Assembly: GCA_036971615.1 (NCBI GenBank)
Contig: JAYKKR010000005.1
Location: 1,860,001-1,924,000 of the forward strand
DNA length: 64,000 nucleotides
Reading direction: 5' to 3'
From: Amyloporia xantha
Lineage: Eukaryota > Basidiomycota > Agaricomycetes > Polyporales > Adustoporiaceae
The notes under the pieces are model-generated. The model was not told where the DNA came from. It made no database searches and saw only the letters and a list, made by a program, of their open reading frames with translations. The position numbers and the translations under genes are program-made. This document shows positions 25,576 through 36,700 of this stretch, piece after piece; positions within the stretch are counted from its first letter, which is position 1; each line of letters begins with the position of its first letter.

Positions 25576-28500
25576 ATGCCCAAACGCACTCTAGCTTCCG
25601 CTACCCCTTCTCCATCGAAGAAGAAACGAAACGCCGCTACGGATCAGTACAGCCTTGATAGATACTTCGGCGGCGAGCCATCTGTATCAGTTCGTGACAT
25701 AGCAACGAGTCCTATGAAAGGAAAGATGAGGGCCGAGCCGCAAACTGTACGGTCACCTGCAGAGGAAATTGACAAGGAACTTTCACAAGGCGTCCACGAC
25801 CCTGGTCTTGTCGATGATGACGAGGCCTTTGCTTGGAAGCTGGCCGAACAGGACGGGTTGAACTTGGAAATGCTCAGGAGACTCGAAGAGTCCCCGGGCC
25901 CTAGTCGCTCGTCTGAGCCAACCGTGACAGCGGAGCGGCACACCACCGAAGTAATTGATGTGGATCTGCTGGACGATTTTGACGAACAGTCATTACCAAG
26001 TGGCTCCTCGAGCTCGCGTGCAGATGCGGTTGATCATCTTTCATTTACACGCAAAGGTTCTGTCATACCTAGCGATGCATCGAGCTCGAGGGCCATTGCT
26101 CCGATTAACCGTGGTCTCTACATTGGCAAATCTACAGGTGTACCTTCCGCGGATTTGCCAGTCTATGGCTCTCTCGCTGTAGACCCCGTATTTTATGTCC
26201 TCGAGGACGGCACTTGGCCTCCAGAGACTGCAGTCCCTTATTCCTTCCTTGCTCACACGCTAGCTACACTGTCTGGGACGCGTTCTCGCATCGCAATTCT
26301 CAACATCCTCACAAACTCACTGCGATCTATCATAAGGCAGCATCCTCCCTCCCTCCTTCCGGCCCTATATCTACTGTCGAATTCACTCTCCCCGCCATAT
26401 TCGCCCATTGAATTGGGATTGGGACCCTCGACAATTACTAAGGCTATACAACATGTATCAGGTCTAACCTCCGCTGCACTAAGACGCCTGTATAACACCA
26501 CCGGAGATCCAGGTGCGCACACATGGAACGCTCGGAAACACTGATATTTCATATAGGACTAGGTGATGTCGCATATCAGGCGAAGTCCAACGTGCGCACA
26601 TTAATACCGCATCCTCCGCTGCTTGTTACCGGAGTGTATCAGTCATTACTGAAAATTGCACACGCGAAGGGGCAAGGTGCAGCCAACCAAAAGCAGAGCA
26701 TTGTAGAGAAACTGCTCGTGGCTGCAAAAGGCGAAGAAACCCGCTTTCTAGTCCGCACGCTATGCCAGAATCTCCGCGTCGGCGCCGTGAGGACCTCCTT
26801 ATTAACAGCGCTGTCCAGGGCGATGGTTTTGACACCACCGTGCAATCTTCCTGTCCGCCTTTCACCGGATTCCAAATTCCATGTCCATCCCGATCAGTTA
26901 TCGGGGATCGTTCCAGTGCCTGCCCAATCGAAGAAGAAAGCTGTGGATCCCGCAAGGGACGAACTGAATGCAATTTTCAATGCTGCCGAGGCCCTGTTGA
27001 AAAAGGTTTACGTCCAACATCCCAACTATGATCACGTCGCAGAGGGACTCCTCGAGGCTGGCCTCGACAGTCTCGCCGATCGTGTCCCCCTTACCATTGG
27101 TAAGAGTATGTATTATTTGAGTACAAAAATGCTCACGCATTGGATGACTGCAAGGTATACCCCTGCTTCCTACATTGGGTTCTCCCACGCGCTCGTTGGA
27201 CGAGATATATGATAGGCTTGGCCTATTAGCGTTTGCTGCGGAGTTCAAGTACGATGGTCAACGCGCCCAAATTCATGCTTCAAGAGGCGGCGATCTGCGG
27301 GTGTCTGTGAAAATATTCTCCCGTCATCTCGAAGACATGACTGACAAGGTGCAGTCATTCATATTTATAACCTTGGTATTCCAACTTAAGACACCGAGGA
27401 TCCACTCAGTACCCCGATATAGTATTGCTGATAGAGGATATTTATCGTTTATTTCCGGAGCTGAGCTCTTTTATCATCGACTCTGAAATCGTGGCTATAA
27501 ATCCCTCCGATGGAAGCATAAAGACTTTTCAAGAGCTGTCCAATCGGGCCCACAAGGGTGTCAAGATTGATGAAATTAAGGTTGCTGTCTGCGTATTTGC
27601 TTTCGACATCATGTACCTTGACGGACAGGTGTGTGTTCGCGTCAAATCGAAGCCACCTACTTCCTCAGGGTTCAAACGAGCGTGTTTCAGATCCTTCTGG
27701 AGAAACCTTTTCGCGAACGGCGGGCTCTCCTGCGCTCACGGCTTCCTCCACATAAGCCAGAGCGCAGAGATTTAGCTCAATTCGATCACGTTCGAAGTTG
27801 TGAGAGCGAAGATGGCCGAGATGCCATCGAAGAGTTCTGGCAAATGGCGCTGAATAATCCCTGCGAAGGTCTGATGATCAAAGTCAGTTGTTTCGCTAGA
27901 ACGAATTCAAGGTCTCGGTATTCATCCCACGGATCAGTTACTCGACAGTGGCGAAGTGTTAGAGGAGGGGAACCAAAAAGACAAGTCCAGACGGAAACCA
28001 TTGCCTGCTACGTACGAACCTGGTACATATATGTCCGTGTCAGAAATGATCTTCGAGGCTGATCCCACGGGCCTAGATAAACGCACATCTGCATGGCTCA
28101 AACTCAAGAAGGATTACGTTACAGGGCTGGGAGATAGCCTTGATCTTGTCCCTATCGGTGCATGGCATGGTAACGGGAGAAAAGCCCAGTGGTGGAGCCC
28201 GATCTTACTTGCGGTGTGGGATCCTAATATGGGCAAGCTTGTGGCAGTTTGCAAATGCATGTCAGGTGGGTGCTCCTATTTAGGTGAATACAAGAAATGA
28301 TGAGACAACGAGGCATGCAGGATTCTCGGATGTATTTTATAAGGTTTGACCAGCGAAGCATTTTGCTATTGGGCGGCCTAGTGATTGCTACATTCTCAGA
28401 GTCTCGGAGAACGTTATCCCGAAAATTCAGAAACTTGTTCTTCCCGACCAATATGGGGACCGGAATGCGAGACGGGAGGTATGTTCTCCGTCCTTTGAGT

Positions 28501-28891
28501 TTAATTCGTGTTGTTGAGGTGTGCTGTACAGGACTTAGGCCCGAAGTGTACTTCAAACCACAAGAAGTATGGGAAATACGTGGTGCAGAGTGCGTGGATT
28601 GCTGTGCGCCATACTCACTGCTGATCTTGGGGCAGTATCACTATAAGCCCAGTCTCGGTAGCGGCCTTGGGCACTGTGTCCCAAAATCGAGGACTCAGCC
28701 TGCGGTTCCCCCGTTTCATCAAGATTAGGGAGGATAAAAGCATTCAAGACGCAAGTACTCCGGAGTTTCTTGCGAATATGTGGCGCAATCAGCAGATAGC
28801 AAGCAAGGACCAGACGGGTGCGGACGACGGCGATCTGTTGGATGTAGATATTGAGGAAGATGAAGCGGATGAGAGTGAGGGTGATGAATGA
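25576..28891 (+). CDS. CDC9: DNA ligase I (ATP-dependent, replicative)
   Basis: Seals Okazaki fragments and repair nicks. Eleven exons join in frame: 25576-26512, 26563-27099, 27155-27348, 27410-27628, 27691-27882, 27938-28022, 28077-28265, 28321-28343, 28400-28478, 28532-28589 and 28636-28891, about 922 residues. The N-terminus has a basic patch (SPSKKKR) and a PCNA-binding PIP box (QYSLDRYF, near residue 25). An acidic linker leads to the ligase DNA-binding domain and then the nucleotidyltransferase motifs: I with the adenylated lysine (EFKYDGQRAQ), III (FIIDSEIVA), IIIa (VFAFDIMYLDGQ), IV (EGLMIK) and V (SAWLKLKKDY). An OB-fold domain follows (PILLAVWDPN, later RFPRFIKIREDK), and the tail is very acidic. 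The 54-nt intron between motifs IV and V has no stop in frame. Confidence 0.96.
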
Positions 28892-29171
28892 AGGTGATAT
28901 CGTTCGTAGCTAGAGTATTTGAGTCCGTATGGGTGGATGTAGACCATCGCAGAGGTGCAGCAAGGTTCTCCGAAAACTCTGACAAGCGGATGCTGTGCTA
29001 TCTGAGCGTCAGGACTTGCCTAATATGGCCACTCGTGTCATTCTTCACCGTGAAGAGATCTACTAACTGTATCTGGTGCTATCTCCTCGTCTGCTCTCGG
29101 CTTGCCACTGCTCTCCGACCGGAAGACTATAACTGCTTTTACAACTTAACTGCCATCGATCCAAGCCTGTG

Positions 29172-30116
29172 ATGTTCTTGTGGCTCATGGGTTGTTCGGC
29201 CCTAATGGCCTTTGTCTTCCAAGCCGTGGATGCACGCGAATCTGTCGAGGACGCAGGTCTTGGTCCTTAGCATCGTTTTAGAAAACGACAGCTGACCACG
29301 GCAACAATAGCAATACTTGCCAGGAAATTGGTCGATACGTCGGCGCTGAGCTTAGGTACTATGGCGACTGTCTACCCAGCAAACCATCCAACCCTGGCAG
29401 GTATGAGCAGTCTTAGTGTTGCGTATGAGCCCTACAACAGATGACCGTCAATTATCCCAACGTCCAGGCGAACCATTCGCTCTGCAGGAATATTATGCCA
29501 GGCGAGCTTGCCTCTGAGTAAGGACATGCCATTCCATGACTCATCCATCTCTGCTGCAGCTGCCACGAGAACGGCTCCCTGGCGTTGCTCTTCATGCCCA
29601 TCTCTCGCCATAGCCAGAACATCTTAGCTTCTCCAGGCCATACTGCATCAATTTCGATCGCACATGAACATCCCGACGCTAGCCGTGCTCGGGTGGCCCT
29701 GATCGGTTCTGTCACCATCTACGAGGACCTTGAGACCGCTCCAGACATAGACGCGATACAAACATGTTACATTGCAAAACATCCGGATGCGCGTCGTTGG
29801 CTGCCCGGACCCAATGAGCCACACATAGTCCGTACTTTTGGCCATCCACCCTATGAATATTAACCGATGTCTATTCCTTACAGGCGTATTGGGCAAGATT
29901 TGACCCTCATGTACGTTTCATCTGTCTCGCACTGATCGCGATATTGACAGTCCGCAGACTATATACTACGTAGGGGGGTTTGGTAGCGAGCATTTCATTG
30001 GGTACATACCCATGAAAACGTACCAGGCTGCAGGATTGTCCTTGAATTATAATGAGAGGCACAGTGAGCTCGCGGGTATGATAGAAGAACAGATTCAGAT
30101 GTACAGCGTAGGCTAA
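29172..30116 (+). CDS. Secreted CREG-like protein (pyridoxamine 5'-phosphate oxidase-like fold)
   Basis: Six or more exons (29172-29256, 29311-29400, 29441-29501, 29560-29827, 29884-29910, 29958-30116) join in frame to about 229 residues. A strong signal peptide opens it (MFLWLMGCSALMAFVFQAVDA). The rest follows the CREG pattern: a first strand after LARKLVDTSALSLGTMATVY, then PFALQEYYASCHENGSLALL, FMPISRHSQNIL, SRARVALIGSVTIYED, then AKHPDARRWLPGPNEPHIAY and IYYVGGFGSEHFIGYIP. CREG proteins have a split-barrel flavin-reductase-like fold but act as secreted or lysosomal glycoproteins; enzymatic activity should not be assumed. The intron at 29502-29559 starts with GC. A Tnp2 transposon begins only 223 bp after the stop codon. 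Confidence 0.85.
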
Positions 30117-30339
30117 AGAATGACAGACAAAGAATTCGGACCTCACCGAGGACTGTCTTCGTGTATTCATCTACACGCAGACAATAAGGTGGTTTTGCCA
30201 AGGAGAGTCAGGAATGTCGATGAAGCATGCGTAGCCAAAGCCTTCGAAGGAATCGACACCGCGTTGCGCATACAGTATGGCTCTGTTTAATGAATCAATG
30301 AAAATGCGCAGTTTGAATGCGCATGCCCAACGACCCTAG

Positions 30340-30359
30340 CACTGCGTTTTTGCGTTTTT
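30340..30359 (+). repeat. Left terminal inverted repeat of the Tnp2 transposon
   Basis: CACTGCGTTTTTGCG is followed by T and TTTT. It pairs with 46697-46716 over 20 bases with a single mismatch. Confidence 0.75.
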
Positions 30360-30713
30360 CGTGGCTTGGATGCTAGGCCGTCAGTACCAGAGCTCGTGGC
30401 TCTCGTGTCTGAGTCGTGTAGCTAGTTGCTGTATGTTAGAGGCACGATGCCATGTAGTGACCCTTAGCACGAGAAAAGACGCTAGACCGCGTAGCCACCC
30501 ATACACCACAGCTGCGACTGAAAATAGCCGCCGTTTCGTGTCCTTGACGCTACCTACTGTAGCCATTCACGCCGCTATCTCTGCGGTTTAGAGTCGCGTC
30601 CCAGCCGCGATGTCCACGATACTACCTCGCCACCGATCCACTCCCATCGCCACGAATATGCCTGACTTGTCCACCCTCAGAGCTAAATCACGATTCTATC
30701 TACCGCTGTCACC

Positions 30714-31587
30714 ATGCCTAAAGTGCCGAATCTTACTCTGACCTTCCGCCAGCCAGTCCCGCTACGACCTAGGGATCTGGCGCGCCGACATGTAAGGATG
30801 GCTGCCGCGCGCTGCCCTGTTGATATCGGCATCGACGAACTTCGGACCCACCCCGCCTCACCATCCCCGGCTGACCTGATCACTACGCGTGGCGTATACA
30901 TGCCGCTAGTCTGCGCCGCGCTGTATATTACTAAAATCAAGGTCAGTTGTTTATGAATATGACTTTGAGTGATAATAATCAGGCATTTGATCCAGGGAGC
31001 CGTCGATGGAATCTTCGTCGATCCCGACGTTTACATTTTGCACCTGCAATGCTCGAGTCCCGGCTCTGTAGATGACTCAACATCCCCCGACATCACATCA
31101 ATTCCCCTCGCGAGGTTCGAAGGACATGACGACTCTCGCGACGCGCCAGCCTGGGTTGCGCATGAGTCTGTATGGACGCCGAGGGCGCCGTTTCGGTTTT
31201 CACGCCCAAAACGGTGGATGCAACTGTGGATCAAGACTATCGTGTCTGCACGGCCACAGGGCACGCATTTGGAGGTATCTGTCTATATTCAATCTTCAGG
31301 AATCTTGGACTAATGGTGTCACAAGCTTGAACGTTTGGGGGCGTCAATGGCGCGGGCAGGCGGGAGCTCGGTATGATATTTATAGTATTGTAGTTGCGAG
31401 TACTCACTTTCTTTCCTAGATGCGTGTGCAATCGGGCAGACAACAAGAGACCCGGGGGAAAAGAGGGCGAAGGTCCCGCTGCCGCACGATCTCCGGATGT
31501 GCTACAAACACGACCTCTGAGACCCACGAGGCCCATGTCCTCACAGCACTCACGGCGGACTTTACAATGCGATGTAGATTAGAATGA
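30714..31587 (+). CDS. Possible small accessory gene at the left end of the Tnp2 transposon
   Basis: Three possible exons (30714-30941, 30996-31274, 31420-31587) join in phase to about 224 residues. The first starts MPKVPNLTLTFRQPVPLRPR and the second includes GAVDGIFVDPDVYILHLQ and, later, FRFSRPKRWMQLWIKTI. The third exon is very basic and the least certain, since the intron before it would be 145 nt. I recognise no domain. Its position inside the inverted repeats, before the transposase and on the same strand, suggests a transposon-encoded accessory protein or the remains of one. Confidence 0.35.
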
Positions 31588-31995
31588 GACCCTAGGGCTG
31601 ACTTAGCGGTAGTGCGGAATCAATGTAGCTACCCAGATAGTGTCCGGACACTATTCTGCGGAAGTTGAAATCTCGATGGCGCAAAGTTCTCGTTGCCCTA
31701 AGTTCAGAACCGCCCTGATGTCGTGGCCCTCAGCCTCCTCCACATACAGCCTTTGAGTCTGAACTGTAAGCTCACGAGAAGGGGTTCACCTTCTCTTCAT
31801 CCCACTGGTTGGACTCGAGGCCCGACAGCTCACTGGCAGGCTGGTTCGACGATCGCAGCACCCAGGTGTATCCACGCCCCCTATCCATTGCTCAGGCAAG
31901 TATCGTTTAGAACACTATTGTGAGCCCTGCTTGCTCACAGGTTTGCTGAATACTTCAGGGCCCTCGGTGACCGAGCCACAGATTTTCAGGCTGAG

Positions 31996-32506
31996 ATGGT
32001 TAGTGCAGCTCAAGCATATTATGTGGCCCCACACTGACTGTTGCCTGGTATTAGCCGCGCACGAAGAAGGCTGAACTAAAGCCTTGTCCCTGCGCGGATT
32101 GTCATGGGGCCTTACAAAAGCCGGGCGCCATCATCCGTCACCAAGAGAAAACACTCCGTCTGGCGAGCCAAGCCCCACCGCCAGTCCTCCCGAGGAACCC
32201 TCCCCCTCCGCAACCAGCTGCTGCAATTTCGACGTCGGCAACGCCGACGATTGCGACTACGCAGGATTCAACCAGTCCCGTCGGTACTAGCACGGCCGAA
32301 GCGGGCTCGCGGCGGTCTCCACATCTGGAGGTTCTGGACTTGGCTATGGACTTGGGAGACAGTCCGGTATCCAGCGGCTCACAGACGCGACTGGCCGAGG
32401 ATGCGCCAAGCTCGGAGCCGGGAGCTACCAATGCACAGGATAGCACTCACGCGCGGTGCCTGGCTACTGAGCAACGTGGGCTAGAGGTAGAGGTCGCGGC
32501 GATTCT
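31996..32506 (+). pseudogene. Tnp2-type transposase, N-terminal part (separated from the rest by the copia insertion)
   Basis: The frame is clear from about 32055: KPCPCADCHGALQKPGAIIR, a cysteine-rich N-terminal motif followed by HQEKT, as at the start of many basidiomycete Tnp2 transposases. A Pro/Ala/Ser/Thr-rich linker then runs to the insertion point at codon 'attct' (32502-32506). The start codon may be the ATG at 31996 followed at once by an intron ending at TTAG before 32055, but this is a guess. The frame continues exactly at 38293 if the retrotransposon and one copy of the target duplication are removed. Confidence 0.6.
32502..32506. repeat. Target-site duplication, left copy (ATTCT)
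   Basis: ATTCT lies directly before the TG of the left LTR and again directly after the CA of the right LTR (38288-38292). A 5-bp duplication is standard for Ty1/copia integrases. Confidence 0.95.
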
Positions 32507-32810
32507 TGTTGAACGATCAGTTTCCAACTATAGTAGTCGCACTTCCATACTTGGTAGTCAGTACTTACTCATTTCTATGATGTTCTATGACATTCCATAG
32601 TATGCTCTTGTCTTACTTCATAGGCTCCACTTTCTTACTAAGAAATCTCCACTATGATTTCATTATGACTTCATATCTTACTCAGATATTCTATAGGTTT
32701 CTGGATACGATTACTAAGGAGCCTTTCATGCATGTATATAAGCAGGGCCTTACAGCCCACTAGAATACAAGACGGATTAGCCTCCTCTCCTCTATAGTCT
32801 GCGCTCAACA
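32507..32810 (+). repeat. Left LTR of the copia element
   Basis: 304 bp, TG...CA ends with the short inverted repeat TGTTGA/TCAACA. A TATA box (TATATAAG, 32735-32742) marks the likely U3 promoter, about 75 bp before the LTR end. It looks identical to the right LTR. Confidence 0.97.
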
Positions 32811-32822
32811 GGTTATGAGCCC
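32811..32822 (+). other. Primer-binding site, complementary to the anticodon arm of initiator tRNA-Met
   Basis: GGTTATGAGCCC begins directly after the LTR. Its reverse complement, GGGCTCATAACC, is the conserved anticodon stem-loop of eukaryotic initiator tRNA-Met (anticodon CAT). Priming would therefore use the cut 5' half of the tRNA, as known for Drosophila copia, and not the tRNA 3' end used by Ty1. Confidence 0.75.
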
Positions 32823-33267
32823 GCGCTCTAATCTGTCTGACTACTGTGCAGTCATCTGTCTTCACTCTTCTATTTGAGCTTTCACTTTCACTTTTGCGCA
32901 TTTACCCCTTCTATTGCCTTCTTCTTATAAGGCCCCTTAGTAGACTACGTAAGTACACAGTCCTCAGTTTTGTGACGAACTCTTGGGAGTCTGCACTTCA
33001 GTGGGCGGCTCTTAGAGGTCCAAATCCTCTCCTGGGAATAAGGCACCTTACGCGAAATAGTCAAAGGCGTAACAGGGCCCTCAGGCAACTGCGAAGCAAA
33101 ACTCTGCGGCTCCATAGGTAGCTGTAGATAGAAGTACTATACAGTAGCTAGCTAGGCCTTGGGCAATACCCTCTGCGGCATAGTCTCGTCTCGATCGCTC
33201 ACTTCCCTCGACTCTACCCTGCGTCTTGGCTATTTCGGCTAGCTGGGACAAAGGTTCACTTCAATAA

Positions 33268-33708
33268 GTGTCCATCTTTGAGCTAGAGACGTTGACTTCT
33301 TCATCAGAAGCAGCTGATCCAGTGGCAGATCAATCTCAGTCAGGCGACTCAGAGGGATCTTCACCAGAACCAGTACAGCTCATATCTGTCTACCCAACAG
33401 ATTATAGCTGGAAATTCCCTTACGCAGGCGATTATATTGGTGGTCTTACAAGCGACGATCTTGGTTATTTTCCATACAATATTGAAAGTAACTCTCTTAG
33501 TCACACTGACAGTGAAGAGTACTTTCCAAACCTCTCCATTACATTTTGGGCTACACTTCTTCGATCCGATCCTTTTGATCAAGAAGTTAAAGAGGTTAAA
33601 CCAGATCAATCGCCTCCATCAATTCCTCAATCAATTCCATCAATTCCTCGATCATCTTCCATCGCCTATCTCCTTCAGTCTGACACTCGCCCTGACATTT
33701 TATTCTGA
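33268..33708 (+). other. Open frame without an ATG in the copia leader
   Basis: A 146-codon frame is open from just after a TAA (33265-33267) to TGA 33706-33708, five bases before the gag ATG. It contains no methionine codon, so it cannot be translated from a standard start as it stands. The predicted peptide is acidic and Ser/Pro-rich (e.g. SPPSIPQSIPSIPRSSSIAY near its end). It could be an exon joined from an upstream ATG, a product of non-AUG initiation, or simply a stop-free leader. Confidence 0.35.
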
Positions 33709-33713
33709 TCGCC

Positions 33714-36700
33714 ATGGATCCCTCCAAGATTCCTACCTCCACCATTCCCATTTTTGATGGCACAAACTATATTGCCTGGTCTAACGCCATGAGAGGTGTT
33801 TTTAGATGGTCTGGTTCCTGGAACATTGTTGAAGGGAATTCAGGCACACCTCTTCCTCGTCCTACTGTTGCAGCTGCTGGAGAAGACCTCCCTACAATCC
33901 AGGCTGCTTGGGATGAGAAAAATGACAAGGCACTTGGTTTGATGACCATCTATATTTCCTCCTCGCTACAATTCCTCATTGGCAATACTACCACTGCTGC
34001 TGCAGCGTGGAAAGCAATTAAAGATCAGTATGCCAAACCTGGTGCTGTTGGTGCATTCGTCTACTTTCAACAACTATTTAATACTCGCTTTGACGATGCC
34101 CAACCTCTTCGCCCTCAGATAACAGCGCTTGAGGAAATTCGTAGTCGTACCGTTGATGCTGGGATTGCCATCTCAGATCAATTTGCTGCCCTCATTATTG
34201 TCAACGCTTTGCCCAATTCTTATCAGACCATTGCTTCGACTCTGCTGGCTACAGTTACAGACCTTTCTACACTTAAACCAGCAGATGTCATCCCCAAAAT
34301 AATTGAGGAAGAAGCTAGACGTCAGGCCTCTAAAAATGCTAATGTCTCTCGCGTCTCGTCGACTACTCGTCTCCCAAAGAAATGTAATATCTGCGGGAAG
34401 ACTAATCATTCGACTGAGAACCATTGGCCTGATGGAAAGCCACCTCAAAAGGGGAATAAGCAGGGCAAAGGCAAGGGCAAGCAAGGCGGTAATCAAGGTG
34501 GAAATAATAAAGGAAGTGGACAGAATCACGGTCAAAATAATGGTAATACTGGAGCTTCACAAGGACAGGGACAGAATTCTGGTGCAAAAGTCAATAATCT
34601 TCTTATAGAATCTGTACCAGATGTAACGGTAGCATCTTCTTCGTCCAAATCAATTGACCTTTCCCTGTACCATGTGGGAGATGAGATCGCAAGATGGATG
34701 GTTGACTCAGGTTGTACTTCACATGTCACAAACGTCTTTGAAGATTTTGATCACTATCATGAATTTCCAGTACCTGGTCATGCGCACTTAGCCGGCGCAG
34801 ATAAGACCATAGATATCAAAGGTGTTGGAATAGTTCTTCTGCGACATCAGAATAGTGACGGAATCATTGTCAACCTGACTCTTAAATCTGTCCTTTATAT
34901 TCCTGAAGCGTCTCATCGTTTCTTCGCTCCACGTACCATTATTGACCAAGGAGGCTGCTATAGTGCCCATGGGGACACTATGAATTTTTGGGCAGGCTCC
35001 AAACCGGGTGAGAACCTAATCCTCACTGCGCGATCAAGCCATGATGGTTCAGGTTTCTATTGGCTTGAAACCAAAGTGTTTCATCCAAACACCCGGCCTC
35101 AGACTCTGCAATCTGTGCAAGCTGACTATGACTTGTGGCATCAACGGTTTGGTCATGCGGGACGTAATACAATTCGTCAATTGCCTAATCATGTTAATGG
35201 CGCACCAAATAGTCTTTCTTCAGCACCAAAGTCTGATCCTTGTGCTGGTTGTGCGCTTGGCAAGTCCCACAGACAACCGTTCCCACTCTCTTCTACTCGC
35301 GCATCTAAACCATTAGAACTTATTCACTCAGATCTCGTCGAGATGCCATCTTTGTCCATTGATGGTTTCAAATATTGTGTCACATTCCTCGACGACTTCT
35401 CCTCATTTGGTGTCATGTATTACCTTAAGCGGAAATCTGATGCTCTCACCTGCTTTAAAAGTTATCGAGCATGGGGGAAACTCAGCTTTCTACGCGACTT
35501 AAGCGTTTCCGCTCTGACAGAGGAGGAGAATTTATGGGTGAAGAGTTCACACAATATTTACATGAAAATGGTATTGAGCGCGAGGCATCTATGCCACAAA
35601 GTCCACAACAAAATGGACGTGCAGAACGTTGGCAGCAAACTATTGTAGAAAAAGCAGAAGCTATGCGTCATCATGCTGGTTTATCCACAGGCTTCTGGAA
35701 ACTTGCTGTTGAAACTGCCGTTCATATTTACAATCGTCAGCCATTCCGCAGAGCACACTGGCGTACTCCCATTGAATTATGGAATGGTACTGTTCCAGAT
35801 GTGTCGTACTTTAGAGTCTTTGGATGCCTAGCCTATGTACATGTTCAGAAGGAGCGACGCCAGGATAAGCTCACGGCTCGAGCTAAACCTATGGTGTTCG
35901 TCGGCTATGAACCTGGATCAAAGGGGTATCGATTCTGGGATAAAGATAGCCGCTCCATTGTTTTATCGCGTGATGCGGTATTCAATGAGAGATCCTTTCC
36001 GAACAAAAGTGAGAATCCTATTCCCGCTGCCCAACAACCGCATGAGCCGCCCGTTCCTGTAGCTCCAGCACCACAGCCGGCCCTGCCGCTTGGTGATGAT
36101 GATGCTAATAGGCCTGAACCGGATGCTGACTTGCCTCCACATCCGGGACCACCACCAGAACCGCCTAGAAACCCATCTCCTCCACCTCGTCCACCTTCTC
36201 CAGATGAGCCTCCAGTTCCACAACCTCCTCCATTTGTACCTAGACGCTCTACTCGGTCAACCGCTGGTAGACCTCCACCACGGCCTGACAATGCGTATGG
36301 TGATCGTCACCCTGCAGCTATACAGCGTGACATTGATCAAGGAGGTGGTTTACCTGACGTCATGGAGAATCTCATCTCATATCTTCCATCAGAGTTTATT
36401 CTCAACGCCGATCCTCAGTACGGACCTTTTCCACAATCTTATCAGGAAGCGATCTCTCGCCCTGATCGGACTCAGTGGGAGGCCGCTATGCAGGAAGAGA
36501 TAGACTCTCAAATGGAGAATGGTACATGGAAGTTAGTCGACTTACCTCCTGGACGTAAGGCAGTACCTTGTCGTTGGGTTTACACTATTAAACCTGGTGG
36601 TAGATACAAAGCTCGGCTTGTAGCCAAAGGCTTTAAACAGGTCAAAGGCATCGATTATGATGAAATATTCTCCCCTGTCGCTCGTTTTGAATCTATAAGA

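Noticed and set aside
32138..32446. 102-codon minus-strand frame
   Set aside because: Antisense shadow of the transposase N-terminal linker.
35461..35490. Programmed ribosomal frameshift in copia
   Set aside because: The break lies inside the integrase, and three similar breaks follow, including in reverse transcriptase and RNase H. Programmed shifting sits at one gag-pol border, not in the middle of enzymes.
35905..36291. Glycine-rich minus-strand frame
   Set aside because: Antisense shadow of the proline-rich linker between copia integrase and reverse transcriptase.
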